DNA of 17,993 nucleotides from Alphaproteobacteria bacterium (GCA_005884745.1 VAZU01000050.1:1-17993); one strand, 5' to 3'; positions 1 through 9,456 are shown, numbered from the stretch's first letter. Notes: a model not told the origin generated them from the sequence alone. Made by a program: numbers and translations.

Positions 1-2875
<2,875 letters not shown>

Positions 2876-2879
<4 letters not shown>

Positions 2880-3259
2880 GCCAGCGCATCCTGGTGATCG
2901 AGGATCAGGAAGACAATCGGCAAATCCTGCGGGATTTGCTCACGAGCGCCGGTTTCGAGGTCATTGAAGCCGCGGACGGGGAAGCGGGGCTTGCGGCGGC
3001 GGCGAAGTGCCGGCCGGACCTCATTCTCATGGACATCCAGCTCCCGGTGCTCGACGGCTACGAGGCCACGCGTCGCCTCAAGGCCGACGCCGCGCTGCGT
3101 GCGATCCCGGTCATCGCCGTCACCTCCCATTCGTTGAGCGGGGATGCCGACAAGGCCCGCGCGGCGGGTTGCGACGCCTATATTTCCAAGCCCTACAGCC
3201 CCCGTCAGCTCCTGGCGAAAGTCCGTGAGTACTTGTCTCCGATCGCGCCGACGACGTGA
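2876..3259 (+). CDS. Stand-alone response regulator (REC domain only)
   Basis: A 127-aa single receiver domain with no output domain, as in CheY/DivK-type regulators, so it probably acts by protein contact or as a phosphorelay intermediate. Conserved receiver residues are in place: acidic pair E9-D10, phospho-acceptor D53 (LMD), switch T83 (AVT) and K105 followed by Pro (SKP). I place the start at the GTG of the sequence GTGA that also contains the kinase stop. The protein then begins SQRILVIED, the normal receiver beginning; an upstream ATG at 2642 would add about 78 residues of out-of-frame kinase sequence. The 4-bp overlap implies translational coupling to the kinase. Confidence 0.93.
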
Positions 3260-3310
3260 TCGAATGAGGGCGGGAGTTCGTCTCGCTTTCTTGGCGGGGC
3301 GGTTGTCTGC

Positions 3311-3441
3311 CCGCTCCCGCGCCTGATGCCGCTGCCGCATCCGTCCTGGCACGACAGCATTGGCTCGAGCGCAATCCGTGGCTCGCGGCCGAGCTCGTCC
3401 CCGTGCCGCGCGCCGAGGTGCGGCAGCTGCCGGATGGGTGA
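3311..3441 (+). pseudogene. Remnant of uracil-DNA glycosylase family C-terminus
   Basis: Two adjacent frames together read like the end of the bacterial uracil-DNA glycosylase family that finishes LPLPHPS-x-N-x-WLKRNPWFE. Bases 3332-3358 give LPHPSWHDS. One base short of frame, bases 3361-3438 give WLERNPWLAAELVPV followed by a short tail and TGA (3439-3441). The rest of the glycosylase (uracil pocket and N-terminal half) is not visible upstream, because the response-regulator gene ends only 52 bp before. So this is a truncated relic with a single-base frameshift. The family assignment rests on my memory of the conserved C-terminal motif and is fairly specific; the exact 5' limit is uncertain. 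Confidence 0.6.
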
Positions 3442-3540
3442 GGGCGGATGCGGTGCGTTGCGGCATTGACCGAGCGGGCGAGGGTCCTATGTTGGCCTGC
3501 GCGATCGGTGCGGGCGGCGGCCGAGGAGAGGAGAAGCGCG

Positions 3541-4665
3541 ATGCCGGCAGCCAAGGCGGCGGTGCTGGAGCGGCTTTCCGCGGTGAAGTCGCCCGACGGC
3601 ACGCCGCTGCCTGCGACCGGGACGCTCTCGGACATCGTGGTCAGCGACGGAAAAGTGTTCTTCTCGATCAGCGTCGACGCCGCACTCGTCCAGCGCTGGG
3701 AGGGCGTGCGCAAGGCGGCGGAGGATGCGGTGCGCGGCTTGCCGGGCGTGACTTCGGCCATGGTGGCGCTCACCGCGGAACGAGCCGCCGGTCGCGGCCC
3801 GGCCGCGGCTGCGCCTGCGACCCGCGGGCGCGCTGGTGCACAGACCCGTTCGGCCCAAGCACCGGAGGGCGTCAATGCCATCATTGCGGTTGCGTCCGGC
3901 AAAGGCGGCGTCGGCAAGTCGACCACCGCGGTCAATCTGGCGCTGGGTTTGAGCGGCATCGGATTGAAGGTCGGCATGCTGGACGCCGACATCTACGGCC
4001 CGTCCGTCCCCAAGCTATTGGCCATCCGCGGGCGCCCGCAGGTGATCGAGGGCACGCGGCTCAGGCCGATGACCGGCTACGGGCTTGAGGTCATGTCGAT
4101 CGGTTTTCTGGTCGAGGAAGAGACCCCGATGATCTGGCGCGGCCCAATGGTGATGTCGGCGCTCACCCAGATGCTGCGCGAGGTCGAATGGGGCGCGCTC
4201 GACGTGATGGTGGTCGACATGCCGCCGGGCACCGGCGACGCGCAGCTCACGATGGCCCAGCAGGTGCCGCTGGCGGGCGCCATCATCGTTTCCACCCCGC
4301 AGGACTTGGCGCTCATCGACGCGCGCCGGGGCATCGCCATGTTCCGGCGCGTCAACGTGCCGGTGCTCGGCATCGTGGAGAACATGAGCTATTTCCTGTG
4401 CCCGCACTGCGGCGGGCGCTCCGACGTGTTCGGCCACGGCGGCGCGCGGCGCGAGGCGCAGCGCCTCGAGGTGCCGTTCCTGGGCGAGGTGCCGCTCGAT
4501 CTGGCGATCCGAGAGACTTCCGACGCCGGCCGGCCGCTGGTCGTGAGCGAGCCCAATGGGCCGCAAGCCGCGGTCTACCGGGACATTGCGAAAAACGTCT
4601 GGACCGAGCTCGGCAAGACGCGCGGCTCGGATCGTGCCGCCCCGCGCATCGTCATCGAGGCGTAG
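3541..4665 (+). CDS. apbC: Iron-sulfur cluster carrier ATPase Mrp/ApbC
   Basis: A 374-aa cytosolic P-loop ATPase of the Mrp/NBP35 family that carries and delivers Fe-S clusters. An N-terminal DUF59/MIP18-like domain (about 5-80) and an Ala/Pro-rich linker (about 81-108) precede the ATPase domain. That domain has the deviant Walker A KGGVGKST (121-128), the Walker B-like VVDMPPGTGD and the paired cysteines CPHC (C287, C290) that bind a bridging cluster between two subunits. The ATG at 3541 is chosen because a purine-rich ribosome site (GAGGAGAGGAG) precedes it and the protein then has family length; an ATG at 3448 would add an unlikely Arg/Ala-rich stretch. It converges on moaA with only 4 bp between the stops. 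moaA encodes a radical-SAM enzyme with two 4Fe-4S clusters, so it is a plausible client. Confidence 0.95.
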   Translation: MPAAKAAVLERLSAVKSPDGTPLPATGTLSDIVVSDGKVFFSISVDAALVQRWEGVRKAAEDAVRGLPGVTSAMVALTAERAAGRGPAAAAPATRGRAGAQTRSAQAPEGVNAIIAVASGKGGVGKSTTAVNLALGLSGIGLKVGMLDADIYGPSVPKLLAIRGRPQVIEGTRLRPMTGYGLEVMSIGFLVEEETPMIWRGPMVMSALTQMLREVEWGALDVMVVDMPPGTGDAQLTMAQQVPLAGAIIVSTPQDLALIDARRGIAMFRRVNVPVLGIVENMSYFLCPHCGGRSDVFGHGGARREAQRLEVPFLGEVPLDLAIRETSDAGRPLVVSEPNGPQAAVYRDIAKNVWTELGKTRGSDRAAPRIVIEA

Positions 4666-4669
4666 AAAG

Positions 4670-5695
4670 CTATCCCCCCGTCACGCTCATGTGCCGGGCG
4701 AGCGCCGGGCGGCGGTGGCGGCGATCGATGACGAAATCGTGCCCCTTGGGCTTGCGCGAAATGGCTTCGTCGATGGCTGCGTGAAGCGCTTCGTCGCTCT
4801 CCGAGGCGCGCAGCGGCGTGCGCAGATCGGCGGCATCCTCCTGCCCGAGGCACATATAGAGCGTGCCGGTACAAGTGACCCGGACGCGGTTGCAGGACTC
4901 GCAGAAATTATGCGTGAGCGGGGTGATGAAGCCGAGCCGGCCGCCGGTCTCTTTCACGCCCACGTAGCGCGCCGGACCGCCGGTGCGGTAGTCGATATCC
5001 TCGAGCGCGTAGCGTTCGGAAAGCCTCGCCCGCACCATCGAGAGCGGCAGATATTGCTCGAGCCGGCCCTCGCCGATGTCGCCGAGCGGCATCACCTCGA
5101 TCAGCGTCAGGTCCATGCCGCGGCCGTGCGCCCAGGCCACCAGGTCGCCGAGCTCGTCCTCGTTGACGCCTTTGAGCGCCACGGCGTTGATCTTGACGGC
5201 GATTCCGGCAGCGCGGGCGGCGGCGATACCGTCGAGCACCTGTTGGACCTCGCCCCAGCGGGTGATTGCCCGGAATTTTTCCGGATCGAGCGTGTCGAGC
5301 GAGACATTGATGCGCTTGACGCCGTGCGCGGCGAGCTCGCCGGCAAATTTGGGCAGTTGCGAGCCGTTGGTGGTCAAGGTGAGCTCGCCGAGCGCGCCGG
5401 AGGCGAGATGGCGGGAGAGCGAGGCGAACAGCGTCATGATCCCGCGCCGCACCAGCGGCTCGCCGCCGGTGAGGCGGATCTTTCTCACGCCCCTGGCGAT
5501 GAAGGCGCTGCACAGCCGATCGAGCTCCTCCAGCGTGAGCAGATCCCGCTTGGGCAGGAAGGTCATGTTCTCGGCCATGCAATAGACGCAGCGGAAGTCG
5601 CACCGGTCCGTGACCGAGACGCGCAAATAGCTGATGCTGCGTCCGAACGGATCGATCAGCGGGGCGTGCGCCGGCGAGAAACCCGCAAAATCCAT
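4670..5695 (-). CDS. moaA: GTP 3',8-cyclase MoaA (molybdenum cofactor biosynthesis)
   Basis: Radical S-adenosylmethionine enzyme that, with MoaC, converts GTP to cyclic pyranopterin monophosphate, the first step of molybdopterin synthesis. It is 341 aa, normal for the family. The N-terminal radical-SAM cluster motif CX3CX2C is C32, C36, C39, followed by the GGEP motif (78-81). The second, substrate-binding cluster CX2CX13C is C265, C268, C282. The C-terminus ends in the diagnostic double glycine (G340-G341). The start at 5695 is chosen over an in-frame codon at 5806: it follows a GAGGAG ribosome site, and the extra 37 residues look non-coding. No other molybdenum cofactor gene is in the window. 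It diverges from the DUF971 gene and converges on apbC. Confidence 0.97.
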   Translation of the reverse strand: MDFAGFSPAHAPLIDPFGRSISYLRVSVTDRCDFRCVYCMAENMTFLPKRDLLTLEELDRLCSAFIARGVRKIRLTGGEPLVRRGIMTLFASLSRHLASGALGELTLTTNGSQLPKFAGELAAHGVKRINVSLDTLDPEKFRAITRWGEVQQVLDGIAAARAAGIAVKINAVALKGVNEDELGDLVAWAHGRGMDLTLIEVMPLGDIGEGRLEQYLPLSMVRARLSERYALEDIDYRTGGPARYVGVKETGGRLGFITPLTHNFCESCNRVRVTCTGTLYMCLGQEDAADLRTPLRASESDEALHAAIDEAISRKPKGHDFVIDRRHRRPALARHMSVTGG

Positions 5696-5741
5696 TCCTG
5701 TCTCCTCGGCCCGCGGGCAGCCGGCCACCGACCGCCGCCCC

Positions 5742-5770
5742 TTGAGCCTTTCAGGATCGCGTTGAATATG
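5742..5770 (+). promoter_or_regulatory. Possible promoter for the DUF971 gene
   Basis: A TTGAGC element (5742-5747; 4 of 6 to TTGACA) and AATATG (5765-5770; 3 of 6 to TATAAT) are separated by 17 nt in the moaA/DUF971 divergent gap. If real, the transcript would start near 5777, which favours the ATG at 5830 over the ATG at 5773. Consensus match only. Confidence 0.3.
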
Positions 5771-5829
5771 CCATGCGACCGCTGGGAAAGCGACCGGGCG
5801 TCGCAAGCACCTTGCCGCAGGACCCTGCC

Positions 5830-6198
5830 ATGACCTGGCCGACCGAAATCAGGCTTCCCAAGGACCGCAGGGCTCTCGCGGTCAGCTTCGATACCGGCGA
5901 GCAGTTCCTGCTGCCGGCCGAATACCTGCGCGTCAAGAGCCCGAGCGCCGAGGTCCAGGGCCATTCGCCGCATGAGCGCAAAACCGTACCCGGCAAGAGA
6001 TATGTGGAAATTCTCGAGGTGCAACCGGTCGGCAATTATGCCGTGCGGCTCACCTTCGACGACATGCATTCGACCGGGATCTACAGCTGGGACTATCTGC
6101 ACGAGCTGGGTCGCAATCAGCAGCGCTATTGGCAGGAATATCTCGACGAGCTCGCCGCACGGGGAATGTCGCGCGAGCCCCCCGCGCGGCAAAGCTGA
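5830..6198 (+). CDS. DUF971 (GBBH-like N-terminal domain) protein
   Basis: A 122-aa single-domain protein of the DUF971 family, the same fold as the N-terminal domain of gamma-butyrobetaine hydroxylase. It opens MTWPTEIRL and contains the family core LPAEYLRVKSPSAEVQGH, VGNYAVRLTFDDMHSTGIYSW and a C-terminal helix (YLHELG...YWQEYLDEL). An in-frame ATG at 5773 would add 19 residues (RPLGKRPGVAS...) that do not resemble the family; I prefer 5830. DUF971 is also the C-terminal domain of the plastid Fe-S scaffold HCF101 (DUF59-Mrp-DUF971). Its position one gene away from a DUF59-Mrp gene therefore suggests an Fe-S-related role, but that is inference. No catalytic residues are known to me. Confidence 0.85.
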   Translation: MTWPTEIRLPKDRRALAVSFDTGEQFLLPAEYLRVKSPSAEVQGHSPHERKTVPGKRYVEILEVQPVGNYAVRLTFDDMHSTGIYSWDYLHELGRNQQRYWQEYLDELAARGMSREPPARQS

Positions 6199-6221
6199 AG
6201 CGCGGGTGCGCGCCCTGGCGC

Positions 6222-6252
6222 AGCCGCTTCGGCAACCCGAACCGCCGCGGCT
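6222..6252. terminator. Nested hairpin between convergent genes
   Basis: An inner 5-bp stem TTCGG/CCGAA (6228-6232 with 6237-6241, loop CAAC) sits inside an outer 6-bp stem AGCCGC/GCGGCT (6222-6227 with 6247-6252). It lies in the 64-bp gap between the ends of the DUF971 and DUF6580 genes. There is no T-tract on either strand, so if it ends transcription it does so without the classic intrinsic signal. Confidence 0.4.
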
Positions 6253-6262
6253 TGTCGTCCGG

Positions 6263-6841
6263 TTACGCGGCAGCCCCGCTCGGGGCGGCTCGTCGCGCCG
6301 TCGCGAGCAGGACGCGAACGAGCCGATGCCCGCCGAACAACACGCACATCCAGAAGAGATCGCCGCTCAAGGTGTTTTGGAAGAACGGCAGCGCGGCCAC
6401 GTAGCAGGTGCTCAGCCCGGCGAAGTCGTGGGTGTACATCGTGTCGAACGCCCAGACGGCGAAATTCGTCGAAACGAAGAAAACGACCGATGACGACACG
6501 GCGAGGCAAAGCAGCGCGATCGGAGACGGCGACCGGCCGGCACAGAGCGCCATTCCCGCGGGCAGCGCGATCGCCGCGTAAACCACGGCCATCACCCGCC
6601 AGTCGTAAAATCCCAGAATGGAATCGCTGAGCGCCATCGCGATCAGCGGCACCGCGAACGACAAGATGCGAACGCGGAACACGGCGGCCGCAAACAGCGC
6701 GCTCGCCGCGAGCGGCGTGAAATTGGGCGCGTGCGGCACCAGGCGCGCAACCACATCCAGGCCGATCAGTCCAGCGGCGAGCAGGACGTCAGGCACAATC
6801 GTGGAAGCGCGCCATATCCCCATCCGCGACATCGACTTCAT
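6263..6841 (-). CDS. DUF6580 family putative transport membrane protein
   Basis: A 192-aa integral membrane protein with about six hydrophobic segments (roughly 13-33, 37-55, 56-75, 80-100, 104-130, 145-175). It carries the family hallmarks PNFTP near the N-terminus, SD-x-x-LGFYDW after the third segment, STNFAVWAF, and CYVAALPFFQNTLSGDLF near the C-terminus. The family is annotated as putative transport; size and topology resemble the S component of ECF vitamin transporters, but I see no direct evidence of substrate. The start at 6841 follows a near-perfect ribosome site (AGGAGGTG). Its ATG overlaps the stop of the DUF4430 gene (ATGA), so the two are translationally coupled and probably work together. 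No ATPase or T-component gene is nearby. Confidence 0.85.
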   Translation of the reverse strand: MKSMSRMGIWRASTIVPDVLLAAGLIGLDVVARLVPHAPNFTPLAASALFAAAVFRVRILSFAVPLIAMALSDSILGFYDWRVMAVVYAAIALPAGMALCAGRSPSPIALLCLAVSSSVVFFVSTNFAVWAFDTMYTHDFAGLSTCYVAALPFFQNTLSGDLFWMCVLFGGHRLVRVLLATARRAAPSGAAA

Positions 6842-7275
6842 TTTCCACCTCCTGCGAAGCGCCAAAACACCGTGTCCAGAGCCTGGACCTCGAACACCGC
6901 GAAGCTGCGGTCGGCATAGGTCGTGTTCACCCAATATTGCCAGTTCTTCGCGCCGGATCCCCCGCCCTGGTTCTGGAGGTCGTCGATCTTGGTCAGGAAT
7001 GCCGATGCGCCACTGCCGGTGTACGCAAACGTGATCCCGTGCGGGTGCGCCTGCGCGCGATTCAGGACGTCGAGAACCGTATTGCCCTTCGACCAGGCAA
7101 GTCCATCGAATATTTTTGTCATCCCGTCGCCGTAGTCGACGACCAGGCGCACCGTTTGCGCAGGCCCCTGGGCGGCGGTCCGCACCACGAAGCCTCCGGT
7201 AAAGACCAGCATCGCCGCTAGCAATCCAAGAAAGATGCGGCGATCGACCGCTTTGCAGCTTGCCCCGGTTTTCAT
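6838..7275 (-). CDS. DUF4430 (transcobalamin-like C-terminal) exported protein
   Basis: A 145-aa protein with an N-terminal signal or anchor: twin arginines DRRIFLG (R12-R13, Tat-like), a hydrophobic run 14-31, and a possible cleavage after TAA (residues 33-35). The mature part (about 40-142) fits DUF4430: TVRLVVDYGDG, GNTVLDVLNRA, a loop ending FLTKIDDLQNQGG, NWQYWVNTTYADRSF and a C-terminal VFWRF. DUF4430 resembles the C-terminal domain of cobalamin carriers such as transcobalamin and intrinsic factor, so a small-molecule-binding role in the periplasm is plausible but unproven. It has no lipobox cysteine. Start 7275 (MKTGASCK) is chosen because translation from further upstream reads as low-complexity Arg-rich sequence; the ribosome site is weak. 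It is coupled to the downstream DUF6580 membrane protein. Confidence 0.8.
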   Translation of the reverse strand: MKTGASCKAVDRRIFLGLLAAMLVFTGGFVVRTAAQGPAQTVRLVVDYGDGMTKIFDGLAWSKGNTVLDVLNRAQAHPHGITFAYTGSGASAFLTKIDDLQNQGGGSGAKNWQYWVNTTYADRSFAVFEVQALDTVFWRFAGGGK

Positions 7276-7394
7276 GATGAAGATGCTCTCGCCTGGATCG
7301 CGGCTGCAAGCTCGACCGGCCTCACGAACTCGGTCCGCAAGCCGCACAAGCTTGGCCGACGGCTCTCGAACGTCGCGGCTCCGGCCCCGCTTCC

Positions 7395-7715
7395 CTAACG
7401 CGATCCGCCATATTTCTTGACCGCAGCTTCGATGCTCGGCCCGGCCTTCGCCAGATCTTCAGGCCGCATTGCCGGCAGAAACTCCACCTTGGCATTGGCG
7501 GCGAGAAACCACGGTTCAGCGAGCGCCGGAATCTGTGATGCGTCCGTTATGTCGACGACCAGGATGCCGCCGCGCTTGCCATCTTCCGCCATGAAATACG
7601 CCGCTTCCGGTTTGACGTCCGCGAGGATCGATTGCACGGTCGAGGCGAGTGTGCCCTTCCGCGCGAGTGCATTGCCTGCTTCGACGTCCCAGGAAATCTT
7701 CATGATGAATCGCAT
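7395..7715 (-). CDS. Small conserved protein, possible dimeric alpha/beta-barrel fold
   Basis: A 106-aa protein beginning MRFIMKISWDVEAGN and containing ILADVKPEAAYFMAEDGKRGG, a hydrophobic strand ILVVDI, PWFLAANAKVEFLPAMRPEDL and a C-terminal helix ending KKYG. I recognise this as a small family common in Hyphomicrobiales with no assigned function. Its strand-helix pattern (an opening strand, a central ILVVDI strand, then VEFLPAM) is like small ferredoxin-fold (dimeric alpha/beta-barrel) proteins. Start 7715 is supported by a purine-rich site (GAGAGGGG) 4-5 nt upstream; no signal peptide. It lies 119 bp upstream of the DUF4430 gene on the same strand, so it may or may not be co-transcribed. 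Confidence 0.75.
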   Translation of the reverse strand: MRFIMKISWDVEAGNALARKGTLASTVQSILADVKPEAAYFMAEDGKRGGILVVDITDASQIPALAEPWFLAANAKVEFLPAMRPEDLAKAGPSIEAAVKKYGGSR

Positions 7716-8225
7716 GGTGCCCCTCTCACAGGATTGTCCCCTCCGCTGCGGCCGGCTGGCGGCGCGGGATCGGACATTACGCGGCATCGGATTTCTGCTC
7801 AAGCGCGAGCCTCCAACCGCGGAGCGTCTCCGCCATTCGGCTTCGATCCCTGCCGCTTTCGATGTTCCGAAGCTTCCCTGGCGGAGAAGCGTGCGCACCG
7901 CCGGGGAGATTTTCAGGTTGCTCAAATCGGCACCAACAATCGGCGGCTGTCGAATCGGCGGCATGCGGCTTGCCGCTGCGCGACCGCCCCGGCTCCGGGC
8001 CCGCGCGGCGCGATCCTTGCCCGTCGCTGCCCCGAAGTTTTCGCCGCCGATTTCCGCGCCACTGATCGGTGAGTTCCGACCGATCCGATAGCATGCCGCG
8101 CCTTGGCTGGTCTTCAAGCCGGGTCGGGTGTAAGCTTGCCACGCGCCAGAGATTGAGAAATCGAAACGGAAGCGGCGCCTTCTGATCACTGATTTGCGGG
8201 CACGGATTCCGGAAAAGGAGCGCCC
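7716..8225. other. 510-bp stretch with no supportable gene
   Basis: Open frames exist on both strands but are rich in Arg, Pro and Ser, lack a ribosome site and match no family I know, so I call none. The one structured element is a 7-bp inverted repeat GATCGGT/ACCGATC at 8064-8070 and 8079-8085 with an 8-nt loop. The right end (about 8100-8225) presumably carries the promoter of the small gene at 8226, but no convincing -35/-10 pair stands out. This could hold decayed coding sequence or an unrecognised RNA. Confidence 0.6.
8064..8085. repeat. Inverted repeat, 7-bp arms, 8-nt loop
   Basis: The arms GATCGGT and ACCGATC are perfect complements. There is no following T-tract, so it is not an intrinsic terminator; it could be an operator or RNA hairpin about 140 bp upstream of the 53-aa gene. 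Confidence 0.5.
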
Positions 8226-8387
8226 ATGGCATTCAGGCCGAATTACCGTCAGCAGCGTGCGGAACGCGATCGCCAGGCGCGCGCCAAACAGGCGGAAAAG
8301 CTCAAGAAGCTGCACGAGAAATCCGAGCAGCGCAAAGCCGAGCGGGATCGCGAGACGGCTCCTCCGGAAGCGGAGCAGGAGCCATAG
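8226..8387 (+). CDS. 53-aa highly charged conserved small protein
   Basis: ATG at 8226, preceded by an AAGGAG ribosome site, opens a 53-residue frame starting MAFRPNYRQQRAERDR and continuing with alternating Lys/Arg/Glu/Gln (KQAEKLKKLHEKSEQRKAER) and an acidic-Pro tail. The central 40 residues should form one long charged helix. I recognise the MAFRPNY opening from small uncharacterised proteins of Bradyrhizobium and relatives; the function is unknown. The strong ribosome site, conserved opening and coherent frame support a real gene despite the size. It precedes the 95-aa hypothetical gene by 118 bp on the same strand. Confidence 0.75.
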   Translation: MAFRPNYRQQRAERDRQARAKQAEKLKKLHEKSEQRKAERDRETAPPEAEQEP

Positions 8388-8505
8388 CGATTCGAGCGTG
8401 AGAGCTGTTGAAGCGAGTCGACGGCTGCTTGCCGGACCCGCCCTGAAGCCGAGCCCGGCATGCGGCTCGGCTCGCGTGCTCGAACGAGCAAACTGAAAGT
8501 CCGTG

Positions 8506-8793
8506 ATGGATTTCGATTATACGGCGGCTGCTGAACTTTTCATCGCGAAGCGCTCGGGCGGGCCGCGGGGGCCGCTCGGATATCGGCGGTTCGCATCGGC
8601 CGCCGAGGCCATTCGCTTTGCCGTCGAGGAGCTTCCGGGCGCGCGCATGCTCGGCGCCTTCATGCAGGTGGGCGATCTGCGGTTCGATGCCGAGGGTATT
8701 CGCTCGCTCTATCATCATCACGATTATCCGCTGCAACGCGCCGAGCATTCGCCGGCGGTCGGCGACTTGACTCCGAAACCGGTCCGGCGCTAG
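8506..8793 (+). CDS. Conserved hypothetical protein, 95 aa
   Basis: A soluble 95-residue protein beginning MDFDYTAAAELF, with GYRRFASAAEAIRFAVEELPGARMLGAF, then DLRFDAEGIRSLYHHHDYPLQR. No signal or membrane segment. The pattern (an opening phrase, a helix over AAEAIRFAVEEL, a strand, then a second helix over AEGIRSLY) recurs in small Hyphomicrobiales proteins of unknown function that I recognise but cannot name. GTG at 8503 and ATG at 8506 are adjacent alternatives; the ATG gives the MDFDY opening usual for the family. The ribosome site is weak (GAAAG). It is followed after 135 bp by the cold-shock gene. Confidence 0.75.
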   Translation: MDFDYTAAAELFIAKRSGGPRGPLGYRRFASAAEAIRFAVEELPGARMLGAFMQVGDLRFDAEGIRSLYHHHDYPLQRAEHSPAVGDLTPKPVRR

Positions 8794-8928
8794 GGACGGG
8801 CACAACCAAGTTTTCGGCCTGCCTTGCCACGCTCCCCTCGAGGGTTGCGCTCTCAAGTCACCCCCGAACTCGGATGTCCGTCGGGTGAATGCCGGCGGGA
8901 GCAAGTGTGCAACAGATGGAGGCCGGTC

Positions 8929-9132
8929 ATGGCCACGGGTACCGTGAAGTTTTTCAACGTGCAAAAGGGGTTCGGTTTCATCCAGCCGGATGACGGATCC
9001 CGCGACGTATTCGTGCATATCAGTGCCGTCGAGCGCGCCGGGCTGGGCACGCTGGTGCAAGGCCAGCAGGTCAGCTACGATGTGGTGACCGAGCGCGGCA
9101 AGCAAGCGGCCGGCAATCTTCGCTCAGCGTGA
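8929..9132 (+). CDS. Cold-shock (CspA-family) protein
   Basis: A 67-aa single cold-shock domain that binds single-stranded RNA and DNA and acts as an RNA chaperone in the cytoplasm. It begins MATGTVKFFN and has RNP1 KGFGFI (13-18) and RNP2 VFVHI (27-31). ATG at 8929 follows a GGAGG ribosome site; a longer frame from 8824 adds residues not found in the family. It sits behind a 135-nt leader; cold-shock genes are often controlled by leader folding, but I did not identify a cold-shock box here. A strong terminator follows at 9159-9183, so it is the end of its transcript. Which Csp paralogue it is cannot be told. Confidence 0.95.
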   Translation: MATGTVKFFNVQKGFGFIQPDDGSRDVFVHISAVERAGLGTLVQGQQVSYDVVTERGKQAAGNLRSA

Positions 9133-9158
9133 GGTTAGGCGCGCGTTGCGATCGAGGG

Positions 9159-9183
9159 AACGCCCGGCATGGCCGGGCGTTTT
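9159..9183 (+). terminator. Rho-independent terminator of the cold-shock gene
   Basis: A perfect 10-bp stem AACGCCCGGC/GCCGGGCGTT (9159-9168 with 9172-9181), loop ATG, followed by a short T run, 27 bp after the cold-shock stop. Confidence 0.9.
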
Positions 9184-9279
9184 CGCGTTGGAGCCGCACG
9201 ACCAGGTATTTGGCGTGCCGCCGCCGTCCCTGGGAACGCGACGCGTTGCATCTTCGGCGCCGGATCGCGGGGCACCGAT

Positions 9280-9456
9280 GTGACCGATCCTAAATTCCGA
9301 ATTGGCGAGCAGGTGGAGCTCTTGCCCAGCCTGTCCGAGCGATTCGCGGCGACCGGGATCTAGGAGGTGGTTCGTCAGCAGCTCGGCTGTCGCATCAAAA
9401 GTGCACGGGAACCCCACGAGAGGGTCGTGAGAGAGAGCCAGCTGCGGCGATCCTGA
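9280..9456 (+). pseudogene. Small conserved gene broken by an in-frame TAG
   Basis: From GTG 9280 the frame reads VTDPKFRIGEQVELLP...FAATGI, hits TAG at 9361-9363, and then continues in the same frame EVVRQ...CRIKSAREPHERVVRESQL to TGA at 9454-9456. Both halves match one small Hyphomicrobiales family that I recall as x-KFRVG...YE(I/V)VR-LP...F-YRIKS-EP-ERV--ESQL. TAG replaces the conserved Tyr codon before E-V-V-R. About six residues that normally precede YRIKS also appear to be missing, without loss of frame. So there are two lesions in an otherwise well-kept sequence: a recently inactivated gene, or far less likely a readthrough product. The function of intact members is unknown. Confidence 0.6.

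Noticed and set aside
4556..5833. Plus-strand open frame of about 425 codons opposite moaA.
   Set aside because: moaA with both Fe-S cluster motifs and the terminal double Gly is clearly the real gene; the frame is its antisense shadow.
7276..7400. Possible cobalamin riboswitch upstream of the DUF4430 gene (minus strand contains a GGGAAGCGGGG-like piece).
   Set aside because: The B12-box core GCCACTG and the other conserved riboswitch blocks are not present, so the resemblance is superficial.
7395..8315. N-terminally extended 306-codon version of the small protein ending at 7395.
   Set aside because: Residues before MRFIMKISW are Arg/Ser-rich with no family character, and a good ribosome site directly precedes 7715.
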